DNA of 64,000 bases from Thiohalophilus sp. (GCF_034521165.1 NZ_JAXHMV010000013.1:124001-188000), one strand, 5' to 3'; shown: positions 24,475 to 32,589, counted from the first letter of the stretch. The notes: generated by a model not told the origin, from the letters alone. A program made the numbers and translations.

Positions 24475-25457
24475 GCTGCTGATTGTACAGCACAGACGCA
24501 GGGCCGAGGGACGAGTTACGAGGGACGAGGAATACGGGGAATCACGGGAACAGGCTGGAAAGCGTGAGGTGGGAGCGGGCCACGACCGCGACCTCCCGGC
24601 CGAAAAATCGCGCCCGTGGGGCGCTCCCACAATCCTGTAGGTCACGCTGGCGTTAGCCTGCGTGACACTCCTGCCGATACGGAGAATGTCAGGTAGGGCT
24701 GCGCGCAACCTACGCCCGGGTGCCGGGAAAAAGGAGTGGTGGTTTTGTTGTAGGAGCGCTTCCAGCGCGATGGCCGGAGATGCCCGGGTCGGCTTATCGC
24801 GGCGCAGCCGCTCCTACAGGGAAAGCGGTCGTACAGTCCTGTAGGTCACTCACGCTGGCGTTAGCCTGCGTGACACCCTGCCGATACGGAGAATGTCAGG
24901 TAGGGCTGCGCGCAACCTACACCCAGGTACCGGGAAAAAGGGGTGGCGGTTTTGTTGTAGGAGCCCTTCCAGCGCGATGGCCGGAGATGCCCGGGTCGGC
25001 TTATCGCGGCGTAGCCGCTCCTACAGGGAAAGCGGTCGTTCAGTCCTGTAGGTCACGCTGGCGCGTTAGCCTGCGTGACACCCTGCCGATACGGAGGATG
25101 TCAGGTAGCGTTGCGCGCAACCTACACCCAGGTACCGGGAAAAAGGGGTGGCGGTTTTGTTGTAGGAGCCCTTCCAGCGCGATGGCGAGATATGCCCGGG
25201 TCGGCTTATCGCGGCGTAGCCGCTCCTACAGGGAAAGCGGTCGTACAGTCCTGTAGGTCACTCACGCTGGCGTTAGCCTGCGTGACACCCTGACGATACG
25301 GAGAATGTCAGGTAGCGTTGCGCGCAACCTAACCAATGCCTGGGTACTGGGAAAAAGGGGTGGCGGTTTTGTTGTAGGAGCGCTTCCAGCGCGATGGCCG
25401 GATATGCCAGGGTCGGCTTATCGCGGCGCAGCCGCTCCTACAGGGGAAGGCGGTCGT
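24475..25457. repeat. Repeat region: four tandem 205-bp units plus flanking palindromes
   Basis: Units begin at about 24637, 24841, 25048 and 25253 (204, 207, 205 and about 205 bases). Each carries three palindromic modules: GTCACGC/GCGTGAC; TGTCAGGT/ACCT with a GCGC core; and an outer pair TGTAGGAGCG / CGCTCCTACA enclosing a variable core. The last module is the widespread gammaproteobacterial REP type. Bases 24500-24633 hold an ACGAGGGACGAG stretch and a GTGGGAGCG/CGCTCCCAC palindrome. ORFs across the array are artefacts. The region splits rpsU-yqeY from dnaG-rpoD and should strongly fold in RNA. Confidence 0.93.
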
Positions 25458-25910
25458 TCAGGAAAGTTTGGCTTTGATCAGCGCGGAAACCTGGCCCATG
25501 TCGGCGCGGCCGGCCAGCTTGGGTTTGAGCAGGCCCATGACCTTGCCCATCTCTTTCATTTCGCTGGCGCCAGTTTCGGTGATGGCGTCGTCGATCAGGG
25601 CGGTGATTTCGGCCTCGGAGAGCTGGGCGGGCATGTATTCCTGGATGACGACCAGTTCGGCCTTCTCCTTGTCCGCCAGTTCGCTGCGACCGGCGTTTTC
25701 GTACTGCTCGATGGAGTCCTTGTGCTGCTTGATCATCTTCTCCAGCACGCTCAGGACCTGATCGTCATTGAGCTCGATGCGCTCGTCGACTTCTTTTTGC
25801 TTGATGGCCGCCGTGATCAGGCGCAGGGTGCCGAGGCGCTCCCTGTCCTTGTTGCGCATCGCCGTCTTGACGTCATCGTTGATGCGCTGCTTGAGAGATG
25901 TGTCGCTCAT
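25458..25910 (-). CDS. yqeY: GatB/YqeY domain protein
   Basis: A 150-residue helical protein of the YqeY family, related to the tail domain of the amidotransferase GatB: SLKQRINDDVKTAMRNKD, RERLGTLRLITAAIKQKEVD, and a C-terminal MGLLKPKLAGRADMGQVSALIKAKL. Possible role in tRNA-dependent amidation or tRNA binding; not firmly known. It is conserved between rpsU and dnaG in many gammaproteobacteria. Downstream lies the 205-bp repeat array rather than dnaG. Confidence 0.95.
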   Translation of the reverse strand: MSDTSLKQRINDDVKTAMRNKDRERLGTLRLITAAIKQKEVDERIELNDDQVLSVLEKMIKQHKDSIEQYENAGRSELADKEKAELVVIQEYMPAQLSEAEITALIDDAITETGASEMKEMGKVMGLLKPKLAGRADMGQVSALIKAKLS

Positions 25911-25959
25911 ACCGGTTTGTCAGGTAACCCGCCCGGAAAACCGGATGGTAAGTGAGGGA

Positions 25960-26175
25960 TCAATACAGGCGTTTCAGACGGGAGCGTTCGCGAGACAGTT
26001 TCTTCTGGTGGCGCTTGACCGCGGCGGCCAGCTTGCGCTTACGCACGGCGGTCGGCTTCTCGTAGTATTCGCGACGGCGAACTTCAGACAGGACACCGGC
26101 TTTCTCGCAGGAACGCTTGAAACGACGCAGTGCGACGTCAAAGGGTTCGTTTTCCTTCACACGTACAGAAGGCAT
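25960..26175 (-). CDS. rpsU: 30S ribosomal protein bS21
   Basis: Small basic ribosomal protein, 71 residues, near-identical in pattern to E. coli S21: MPSVRVKENEPFDVALRRFK, CEKAGVLSEVRRREYYEKPT, then KRHQKKLSRE. It sits on the 30S platform beside the 3' end of 16S rRNA. First gene of the macromolecular synthesis block on this strand, divergent from tsaD with 127 bases between. It has an unusually long ribosome-binding site, annotated separately. Confidence 0.98.
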   Translation of the reverse strand: MPSVRVKENEPFDVALRRFKRSCEKAGVLSEVRRREYYEKPTAVRKRKLAAAVKRHQKKLSRERSRLKRLY

Positions 26176-26177
26176 TA

Positions 26178-26188
26178 AGGATCACCTC
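26178..26188 (-). promoter_or_regulatory. Extended Shine-Dalgarno of rpsU
   Basis: Read on the minus strand, GAGGTGATCC precedes the ATG by three bases. All ten bases are complementary to the conserved 3' end of bacterial 16S rRNA (core GAGG nine bases before ATG). Nearby genes have 4-6 base matches. Confidence 0.75.
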
Positions 26189-26302
26189 GATAAAATTGTT
26201 GAAAAAGTTAAGGCGCGCAAGTGTAATACCTGCCCCATTCAATTGCAAAGTCTAAATGTAAGGCAAATCAGTGAATTTCAAGGCAAATAAGGAATAACCG
26301 GC

Positions 26303-27316
26303 ATGCGGGTACTGGGCATCGAAACCTCCTGCGACGAGACCGGGATCGCCATCTACGACAGCGACGCCGGGCTGCTGGGCCACGCTCTGTACAGCCAGGT
26401 GGCGCTGCACGCCGAGTTCGGCGGCGTGGTGCCCGAGCTGGCCTCGCGGGACCATATTCGCAAAACCCTGCCTCTGATCCGCGAAGTGATGACTCACTCC
26501 AAAACGACGTCGGCTGAGATCGACGGGATCGCCTACACCGCCGGCCCGGGGCTGATGGGGGCGCTGCTGGTCGGGGCGGGCATCGCCCGCAGCCTGGCCT
26601 ACGGCTGGGGCGTGCCGGCCATCGGGGTGCACCACATGGAGGGCCACCTGCTGGCGCCGATGCTGGAGCCCGATCCGCCCGAATTCCCCTTCGTCGCCCT
26701 GCTGGTCTCCGGCGGCCACACCATGCTGGTGCGGGTCGAGGGGATCGGCCGCTACGAACTGCTCGGCGAGTCGCTGGACGACGCCGCCGGCGAGGCCTTC
26801 GACAAGACCGCCAAGCTGCTGGGTCTGGGCTATCCCGGCGGCCCGGCGGTGGCCAAACTGGCCGAGCAGGGTGACCCAAGCCGCTTTCGTTTCCCGCGAC
26901 CGATGACCGATCGTCCCGGGCTCGATTTCAGCTTCAGCGGCCTCAAGACCTTTACCCTCAAAACTTATAAAAAGTATGAGGGCGACGCGCAGGCTAAAGC
27001 CGACATCGCCCGCGCCTTCGAAGAGGCGGTGGTCGACACTCTGGCCATCAAATGCCGCCGGGCCCTGCAGGCGAGCGGTCTCACCCGGCTGGTCATCGCC
27101 GGCGGGGTGAGTGCCAACCGCAAGCTGCGCGAAAAACTCGATCAACTGGCCGACAAGGAAAGTGCCCAGGTCTATTACCCGCGGCTGGAATTTTGCACCG
27201 ACAACGGCGCCATGATCGCCTTCGCCGGCTGCCAGCGCCTGGCCGCCGGCCAGCACGAAAGTCTCGAATTCACCGGCCGCGCCCGCTGGCCGCTGGCGGA
27301 GCTTGAAGCCGTTTAA
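26303..27316 (+). CDS. tsaD: tRNA N6-adenosine threonylcarbamoyltransferase TsaD
   Basis: Transfers the threonylcarbamoyl group to A37 of ANN-decoding tRNAs, with TsaB and TsaE. The 337-residue ASKHA-fold protein has the N-terminal VLGIETSCDETGIAIYD, the metal-binding HHMEGHLLAP, VSGGHTMLV and FCTDNGAMIA. AAGGAA lies upstream of the ATG. It is divergent from rpsU, a classic arrangement in gammaproteobacteria. The coding sequence is markedly GC-rich compared with its flanks. Nothing odd in length or motifs. Confidence 0.98.
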   Translation: MRVLGIETSCDETGIAIYDSDAGLLGHALYSQVALHAEFGGVVPELASRDHIRKTLPLIREVMTHSKTTSAEIDGIAYTAGPGLMGALLVGAGIARSLAYGWGVPAIGVHHMEGHLLAPMLEPDPPEFPFVALLVSGGHTMLVRVEGIGRYELLGESLDDAAGEAFDKTAKLLGLGYPGGPAVAKLAEQGDPSRFRFPRPMTDRPGLDFSFSGLKTFTLKTYKKYEGDAQAKADIARAFEEAVVDTLAIKCRRALQASGLTRLVIAGGVSANRKLREKLDQLADKESAQVYYPRLEFCTDNGAMIAFAGCQRLAAGQHESLEFTGRARWPLAELEAV

Positions 27317-27633
27317 CCAAAGTTAAACGGCAGGGACGAGGTCCGAGTGACGAGGTACGAGGTGAGTTTGTATGATCTGATTTTATATCACCCCTCCCTG
27401 GCCGTTATTCCGGGCGTTCTGCCCTCCACCCTGCGGGCCAGCCTTCGGCTGTTCAAATCCGCTCCCGGCGGATTTGTCCCTGGAAGGGGAGGGAATAATT
27501 CTTACTAATAGCAAAGGTCGGTTCCCCCTCCCACAGGGAGGGGGTTAGGGGGAGGGGATAACAAACCGGCTACCGGCAAACCCACCTCGCCACTCGTAAC
27601 TCGTCCCTCGGTACTCGAACAAAGTGAGCAACG
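27317..27633. repeat. Intergenic palindromes and G-rich tract between tsaD and trmB
   Basis: No gene. It contains ACGAG-type repeats at both ends (27337-27362, inverted at 27586-27618). Arms CCCCCTCCC/GGGAGGGGG (27522-27544) form a hairpin. A G-rich tract at 27536-27557 has four G-runs (3, 5, 5 and 4 bases) separated by A, TTA and A, fitting the G-quadruplex rule. An outer pair CACCCCTCCCTGG (about 27389) and CTGGAAGGGGAGGG (about 27479) can also pair. Confidence 0.7.
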
Positions 27634-28323
27634 ATGTCTGAACAAAAACCGTTTTACCGCCGCATCCGCAGCTTCGTGCGCCGCGAGGGTCGCCTGACCA
27701 AAGGCCAGCAACGGGCACTGGACGAACTGTTTCCCCGTTACGGCGTGCCGTTTACACCACAGTTACTCGATCTGGACGAGCTGTTCGGCCGCCGGGCGCC
27801 GCGCATCCTGGAGATCGGTTTCGGTAACGGCGGGGCGCTGGCGCAACTGGCGCAGGGTCATCCCGAAAACGATTACTTCGGTATCGAGGTGCACCGCCCC
27901 GGTGTGGGGAACCTGTTGCTGCACATCGAACAACACCACTTGAGCAACGTGCGGGTCAGCCAGCACGACGCGGTGGAGGTACTGGAGCAGCAGATCCCCG
28001 ACAACAGTCTGGATGCGGTCTATCTGTTCTTTCCCGATCCCTGGCACAAGAAAAAACATCACAAGCGGCGTATCGTGCAACCGGCCTTTGTCGAGATGGT
28101 GCATGCACGTTTGAAGGATGGTGGCATTTTTCATATGGCCACCGATTGGGAAGATTATGCCGAGCACGCACATGCGGCGATGGAACAGGCCGAGGGCTTT
28201 GAAAATACCGCTGGCGCGGGCAATTTCAGTCCGCGCCCCGACTACCGGCCGCTGACTAAATTCGAGCAGCGTGGCCAGCGGTTGGGGCATGGCGTGTGGG
28301 ATCTGATTTATCGAAAAAAGTAG
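27634..28323 (+). CDS. trmB: tRNA (guanine-N7-)-methyltransferase TrmB
   Basis: SAM-dependent enzyme that makes m7G46 in tRNA. The 229 residues show the SAM-binding ILEIGFGNGGALAQLA, GIEVHRPG, the DAVYLFFPDPWHKKKHHKRR motif with the family's PDPW-K pattern, and a C-terminal LTKFEQRGQRLGHGVWDL. The ATG at 27634 is preceded by GTGAGC. It stands alone on its strand, with palindromic DNA on both sides. Confidence 0.97.
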   Translation: MSEQKPFYRRIRSFVRREGRLTKGQQRALDELFPRYGVPFTPQLLDLDELFGRRAPRILEIGFGNGGALAQLAQGHPENDYFGIEVHRPGVGNLLLHIEQHHLSNVRVSQHDAVEVLEQQIPDNSLDAVYLFFPDPWHKKKHHKRRIVQPAFVEMVHARLKDGGIFHMATDWEDYAEHAHAAMEQAEGFENTAGAGNFSPRPDYRPLTKFEQRGQRLGHGVWDLIYRKK

Positions 28324-28716
28324 GCAGTCGTCAGATGGCAGATGGCAGATGGCAGTTTTTATAAAAGCTGAACCACGAAGGCACGAAGACACGAAGACAC
28401 GAAGTAAAACAACCAATGTATTTAGAGAGTTCGTGGTAACAAGGTGTAGGTTACGCTGGTGATAGCCTGCGTGACATCTGTCTAATAGCAAGGCAGATAG
28501 AAGCCGACGCCGGGTGAGTGGTAGGCCGGACAAAGCGATAGTGGTGTCCGGCACAGATGGTAATACGAGGAATGCCCGATACCGCTTTGCTTTATCGGGC
28601 CTACGGGCTTTTATTATAAAAGCTGAACCACGAAGGCACGAAGACACGAAGGAAAATCCATTCATTGCTTCGAGTCTTCGTGTCTTCGTGGTAAAAAATC
28701 ATTGGGGGGAGAGGAA
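28324..28716. repeat. Composite intergenic repeats (elements B and C, REP-like palindromes)
   Basis: From left to right: three GATGGCA heptamers (28331-28355); periodic CACGAAG units (28373-28402) with a short inverted match at 28430; a piece of the GTAACGC...GCGTGAC repeat (28445-28479); a palindrome with GTAGGCC...GGCCTAC outer arms resembling enteric REP (28524-28602); and a second CACGAAG block (28626-28652) with its inverse CTTCGTG (28672-28692). The unit is 8 bases, NCACGAAG. No gene. Confidence 0.85.
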
Positions 28717-29433
28717 ATGAAAACGATGGGCAAATTATTAAGCGTATTGATATTCAGCGGCTTGCTGGTCTCCTGCAGTGGCGACCTGCTCAAACAGAGC
28801 GAGGATCTGCTGAATCAATACCGGCCTTTGACCGAGCAGGAGATCGCCGCCGGGTTGAAAGAGGCCCTGAAAGTCGGCACCGAACGGGTCGTCGATCAGG
28901 TCGGGCAACAGGGCGGGTATTACCAGGACCGGGCGATCCATATTCCCCTGCCGGCCAAACTGCAGCCGGTGCAGGAGACGTTGATGAAAGTTGGCCTGGG
29001 TCATTATCTGGCGGAGCTGGAACAGCGCATGAACCGCGCCGCGGAGGTGGCCGCTCCGAAAGCGAAGGCCCTGTTTATTGACGCCATCCGGCAAATGAGC
29101 TGGCAAGACGTCAAGCAGATCTACAATGGCCCGAACGACGCCGCCACACGCTATTTCCAGAACAGGATGACACCACAGCTCAAACGCATGATGCGGCCGG
29201 TGATCGATGACACCCTGTCACAGGTGGGGGTGGTGCAAACCTATGACAAGGTCATGGACCGATACCGCGCCATTCCATTGGCGCCAGAACTGAATTTTGA
29301 TCTGAGCAGCTATGTCATGCAGCACGGGATCGACGGGATGTTCTATTACCTGGCCAAAGAAGAAGCCGCCATCCGCCAGGACCCGGCCAAACGGACCACC
29401 GAAATTTTGCAACGTGTTTTCGGCAGAAATTGA
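28717..29433 (+). CDS. DUF4197 domain lipoprotein
   Basis: A 238-residue exported protein. The N-terminal MKTMGKLLSVLIFSGLLVSC ends in a lipobox (LVSC), so it is probably anchored as a lipoprotein. The mature part matches DUF4197: GLKEALKVGTERVVDQVG, YYQDRAIHIPLPAKLQPV, FIDAIRQMSWQDVKQIYNGP, then ATRYFQNRM and GMFYYLAKEE. Family function is unknown. The ATG at 28717 is chosen because GAGAGG lies upstream and it yields a proper signal; an in-frame alternative start five codons earlier does not. It stands alone between repeat-filled gaps. Confidence 0.87.
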   Translation: MKTMGKLLSVLIFSGLLVSCSGDLLKQSEDLLNQYRPLTEQEIAAGLKEALKVGTERVVDQVGQQGGYYQDRAIHIPLPAKLQPVQETLMKVGLGHYLAELEQRMNRAAEVAAPKAKALFIDAIRQMSWQDVKQIYNGPNDAATRYFQNRMTPQLKRMMRPVIDDTLSQVGVVQTYDKVMDRYRAIPLAPELNFDLSSYVMQHGIDGMFYYLAKEEAAIRQDPAKRTTEILQRVFGRN

Positions 29434-29590
29434 AATATCACCACGAAGACACGAAAAAGAAAGTTGGCAGTCGTCAGATGGCAGAGTTTTTATAAAAGCT
29501 TGACTACGAAAACATAAAAGAAAAATCGATTCGTTTCGAGACTTCGTGTCTTCGTGGTCAAGTTTTTAAACACTGCCATCTGACGAGTAC
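29434..29590. repeat. Periodic inverted-repeat element D
   Basis: Left arm of CACGAAG-type units at 29439-29457; right arm (CTTCGTG type) at 29541-29562. Nested with it, GTCGTCAGATGGCAG (29467-29481) is inverted as CTGCCATCTGACGA (29574-29587). The AT-rich centre has lost some units. The rest of the gap to 29806 holds only the hairpin at 29731. Confidence 0.75.
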
Positions 29591-29718
29591 TAACTTTATT
29601 ATTTACGAAGAAATCAGGATCAGGTCTTGCTTTTTGCGTTCATGATGCCCTAGTGCTCGACGAACAAGTTCGGTGCAAAAGATGTTCAGTCGTGCTGGTT
29701 GTCTGTTATGAGTTGGTC

Positions 29719-29783
29719 GATCAAAGGGATGAGCACTTGAGATCTGCTAATTATGATGGTTTCAAGTGCTCGATCCTTGATTG
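29719..29783. repeat. Imperfect 23-bp inverted repeat downstream of the OmpA-family gene
   Basis: The perfect core GAGCACTTGA (29731-29740) pairs with TCAAGTGCTC (29762-29771) over a 21-base loop. Weaker pairing extends on both sides (GATCAAAGGGAT with GATCCTTGATTGA). It could end the minus-strand OmpA-family transcript, although no T-run follows the core. Confidence 0.6.
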
Positions 29784-29806
29784 ATAAGAATAATTTCAGA
29801 GAGAAG

Positions 29807-30478
29807 TTATTCAGTAATCGGGATCAGTGAAAGCTCGACTCGACGGTTCAGGCTGCGACCTTCCGGAGTTGAGTTGTCGGCGATAGGACTACGTTCTCCA
29901 AAACCGACGATTTCAAATCGAGCCGGATTTATTTCTCGCGATTGCAGGTAGGCTGCCACAGATCCGGCGCGTTTTTCTGACAGGGTCTGGTTATAGGACT
30001 CTGAGCCTCGCGAGTCGGTATAACCGGCGACGACGATAATTGTCTTTTCATATTCTTCGAGTACCAATGCCACCGAATCAAGGACCGAATAAAAATCAGC
30101 CCGCAGGTCGCTGCCGTCTGTCGGGAAGGTGATGTTGCCGGGCATGATCAGGTTGATGTTGTCTCCATCACGCTGAACACTGACTCCGGTGCCACGTAGT
30201 TGCTTGCGCAATTTGGCTTCCTGGGCGTCCATATAATAGCCAACGCCGCCGCCGACAATGGCGCCAATACCGGCATCGCGCAGCATGCGTTTTTTGCGTT
30301 CACTGCTCGATTTGTCCTTGTTGGCAAGATAAGAGATAACCAGCGCCGTGCCTGCGCCGATGCCCGCGCCCTTGGCGGTATTGCTGGTTTTCTCTTCGCC
30401 GGTATAGGGGTCAAAGGTTGTACATCCAGTCACTGCCAGCGTTGCCGACAGGCCTATAGATAAAATCAGGTTATTCAT
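29807..30478 (-). CDS. OmpA-family outer-membrane lipoprotein (YiaD-like)
   Basis: A 223-residue lipoprotein. It has the signal LILSIGLSATLAVTGC with lipobox VTGC, then a glycine-zipper-like segment (AKGAGIGAGTALVISYLAN and GIGAIVGGGVGYYMD), then a C-terminal OmpA peptidoglycan-binding domain (NITFPTDGSDLRADFYSVLD, VVAGYTDSRGSESYNQTLSEKRA, FGERSPIADNSTPEGRSLNRRVEL). The order matches YiaD-type proteins. Likely tethers the outer membrane to the cell wall. The ATG follows an AGGAG-type site (CAGGAGTTTGAGAT). It is monocistronic. Confidence 0.93.
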   Translation of the reverse strand: MNNLILSIGLSATLAVTGCTTFDPYTGEEKTSNTAKGAGIGAGTALVISYLANKDKSSSERKKRMLRDAGIGAIVGGGVGYYMDAQEAKLRKQLRGTGVSVQRDGDNINLIMPGNITFPTDGSDLRADFYSVLDSVALVLEEYEKTIIVVAGYTDSRGSESYNQTLSEKRAGSVAAYLQSREINPARFEIVGFGERSPIADNSTPEGRSLNRRVELSLIPITE

Positions 30479-30809
30479 ATCTCAAACTCCTGCTTGTTGT
30501 GTATACAAGGGGCATAAAGGTCCTGTTCATCCAAAAACCACGTAAGGGGAGGAGCATTACTGCCGCCAAAATTAAAGTTCGCCCGGGAAAAACCTTGAAA
30601 TATTCGCGTATTTACCCCTGTGAAGGGTGTTAGTTGATATGTTAGCAGAAAGCATCAACATAGTCAGTTCGGTACCGTGCATTAATAATAGAGACAAGAG
30701 CGAAAGGTGACAGACTTATTTTTAGACTGTTGGTTAAATGGGTCATTTGGTCTGCAGTGGTATCTGACTTTTCAATTAATCACGATGCTGGCATCGTGAA
30801 GGACAGGAT

Positions 30810-30988
30810 ATGGGTGAGATCGAGTATCCGGTTTCCGGATAAAGATTGGGACGGCGCTGATTGATTCGATACTGGTGATGATTATCATCGTGCCAATACT
30901 AAATGCTATCTATGGGCCTGATTACTGGGTAGGTGAGGGGGAGGCGCCAGGTTCAACGGGGGTAAAACCCTTTGATTTGGCATGGTGA
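30810..30988 (+). pseudogene. Remnant of an RDD-family membrane protein gene
   Basis: An ATG at 30810 with AGGACAGG upstream begins MGEIEYPVSG, then stops. In the -1 frame the text continues GFRIKIGTALIDSILVMIII and PILNAIYGPDYWVGEG up to a TGA at 30988. The pattern (IEYxGFxxRxGxxLIDSILV...IYGxDYW) is that of the N-terminal part of RDD-family proteins. The frame break and early stop indicate a decayed, truncated gene. The remaining bases of the 610-base gap (30479-30809, 30989-31088) show nothing except a small ACGATGC/GCATCGT palindrome at about 30782. Confidence 0.5.
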
Positions 30989-31088
30989 TCAGAATGTGGC
31001 GGCAAAGGGTTGTCGTCCTTTTATGTTGTATTCCCCGTCAGGCTGCTATTCTAACTGATACCTACTTACCATCTATCAGGAGATAAAT

Positions 31089-31304
31089 ATGGCACAGGGT
31101 TCAATGGCCGCGAGCAAGGTACTGGGTATCGCGCTAGTGGTGATCGGTGTGGGTCTGGCGATCTGGGGCTTTCAGTTGTCCGAGTCGGTTGGCTCGCAGA
31201 TTACCGAGGCTGTGACCGGCGCGGAACGCGACAAAGTGATGATGTTCTATATTGGCGGGGCGGTCAGTTTTGTTGTCGGTGCGTACCTTCTGATTAAAGG
31301 CTGA
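31089..31304 (+). CDS. DUF3185 family small membrane protein
   Basis: A 71-residue protein with two hydrophobic helices (KVLGIALVVIGVGLAIWGFQ and MMFYIGGAVSFVVGAYLL) joined by a polar segment SESVGSQITEAVTGAERDKV, the pattern of DUF3185. Function unknown; members often occur with other small stress-related membrane proteins, as here (GlsB/YeaQ-type gene 14 bases downstream). An AGGAG site precedes the ATG. Confidence 0.82.
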   Translation: MAQGSMAASKVLGIALVVIGVGLAIWGFQLSESVGSQITEAVTGAERDKVMMFYIGGAVSFVVGAYLLIKG

Positions 31305-31318
31305 TTGCCGGGGGCTTT

Positions 31319-31570
31319 ATGGATATAACAAGTTTGATCATTTTTTTGCTGATTGGGGCGCTGGCCGGCTGGATTGCGGGCGTGATCATGAAAGGCAGTG
31401 GGTTTGGCTTCCTCGGGAATATTATCGTGGGTGTTATCGGGGCGGTATTGGGTGGCTTGCTGTTCAGGTTGATCGGGCTGGCATCAACCGGGTTGATCGG
31501 CGAGATCATTACCGCCATCGTTGGCGCAATTGTGCTGCTGTATATCGTCATACTTGTCAAACGAGCCTGA
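31319..31570 (+). CDS. GlsB/YeaQ/YmgE family stress-response membrane protein
   Basis: An 83-residue protein with three hydrophobic segments and the glycine-rich family motifs LIGALAGWIAGVIMKGSGFG, LGNIIVGVIGAVLGGLLF and GEIITAIVGAIVLLYIV (Pfam Transgly_assoc). Probably an inner-membrane stress protein; the biochemical role is unknown. It is close behind the DUF3185 gene and 3 bases before tspO, so likely one small operon. Confidence 0.92.
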   Translation: MDITSLIIFLLIGALAGWIAGVIMKGSGFGFLGNIIVGVIGAVLGGLLFRLIGLASTGLIGEIITAIVGAIVLLYIVILVKRA

Positions 31571-31573
31571 ACC

Positions 31574-32071
31574 ATGCCGGTGGGCTCGGCACCTCGGCAG
31601 ATTGTCGGCCTGGTAGCCTGGCTGCTGGTCACGTTGCTGGCCGCCGGGCTGGGTGCCATGGCTTCGATTGAGGCCGGGCCATTTTATCTGCAGCTGCAAC
31701 GCCCGTCCTGGGCGCCGCCCGGGTCGGTGTTCTCTCCCGTCTGGACAACCCTGTTTTTGCTGATGGCCATTGCCGCCTGGTTGGTATGGCGCGTCAGGGG
31801 CTTTGCCGGCGCGCGCATCGCGCTGCTGTTGTATCTTGTTCAGCTGGTCTTTAACGTGTTGTGGAGCTGGCTGTTCTTTGGCTGGCATCGGGGTGGCTGG
31901 GCGTTTGTTGATGTGATGTTCTTATGGGGCCTGATCCTGGCCACGCTGATCGCGTTCTGGCACATCCGTCGCCTGGCCAGCCTGTTACTGGTGCCTTACC
32001 TGCTCTGGGTTGGTTTTGCCATCGCGCTGAATTACTCGGTCTGGCAGCTTAATCCGCGACTGTTGGGTTAA
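31574..32071 (+). CDS. tspO: TspO/MBR family tryptophan-rich sensory protein
   Basis: A 165-residue five-helix membrane protein. TspO signatures: FYLQLQRPSWAPPGSVFSPV, WTTLFLLMAIAAWLVWR, LQLVFNVLWSWLFFGWHRGG and FAIALNYSVWQLNP, with the many conserved tryptophans. Bacterial TspO binds porphyrins and modulates stress or tetrapyrrole pathways. The ATG starts 3 bases after the previous stop. The four small genes from 31089 to 32514 run the same way and are probably co-transcribed. Confidence 0.92.
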   Translation: MPVGSAPRQIVGLVAWLLVTLLAAGLGAMASIEAGPFYLQLQRPSWAPPGSVFSPVWTTLFLLMAIAAWLVWRVRGFAGARIALLLYLVQLVFNVLWSWLFFGWHRGGWAFVDVMFLWGLILATLIAFWHIRRLASLLLVPYLLWVGFAIALNYSVWQLNPRLLG

Positions 32072-32106
32072 CATGATCTTCCGGCAGATGATGACGGAGT
32101 AGTCTT

Positions 32107-32514
32107 ATGCCAGAGGCGGAAATTCTGCTGGTGTATGATAAACAGTGTCCACTGTGTGATGCCTATTGTCGTCTGGTCAGAATCCGCCGGGATGTGGGCC
32201 GGCTGACGATTGTCGATGCGCGCGAGAACAGCGAGATCCTGCGCGAAATCACTGACAACCGACTCGATATCGATCAGGGCATGGTGCTGAAAATGGGGGA
32301 CCGGCTTTACTACGGCTCTGATGCCATACACGCGCTGGCGCTGATCAGTTCGCGTTCCGGTTTCTTCAACCGGTTTAATTACTGGCTGTTCAAATCCCGG
32401 CGGGTCTCCGCGTGGTTATACCCGGTGTTTCGGTTTTTTCGTAATCTGCTGCTGAAAATACTGGGCAAAACAAAGATTAACAATCTCGACATCCCGGGTA
32501 ACGAGAAGTTCTGA
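32107..32514 (+). CDS. DCC family thiol-disulfide oxidoreductase (DUF393)
   Basis: A 135-residue thioredoxin-like protein with the name-giving N-terminal motif YDKQCPLCDAYCRLV (CPLC active-site pair), then VDARENSE, GMVLKMGDRLYYGSDAIHAL and a C-terminal amphipathic or hydrophobic segment (AWLYPVFRFFRNLLLKILG). Redox partner unknown. It lies 35 bases after tspO. Confidence 0.9.
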   Translation: MPEAEILLVYDKQCPLCDAYCRLVRIRRDVGRLTIVDARENSEILREITDNRLDIDQGMVLKMGDRLYYGSDAIHALALISSRSGFFNRFNYWLFKSRRVSAWLYPVFRFFRNLLLKILGKTKINNLDIPGNEKF

Positions 32515-32589
32515 GCGGCGGTATCACAAACGCAACATCTGTGCAGGAAAGCGAAAATCCTTGATGGGTGGTTTTGTTCCGCGCTCTGG

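Noticed and set aside
24720..25955. Plus-strand frames across the 205-bp repeats
   Set aside because: Repeat-derived frames; proteins repeat with the DNA unit and run antisense into yqeY.
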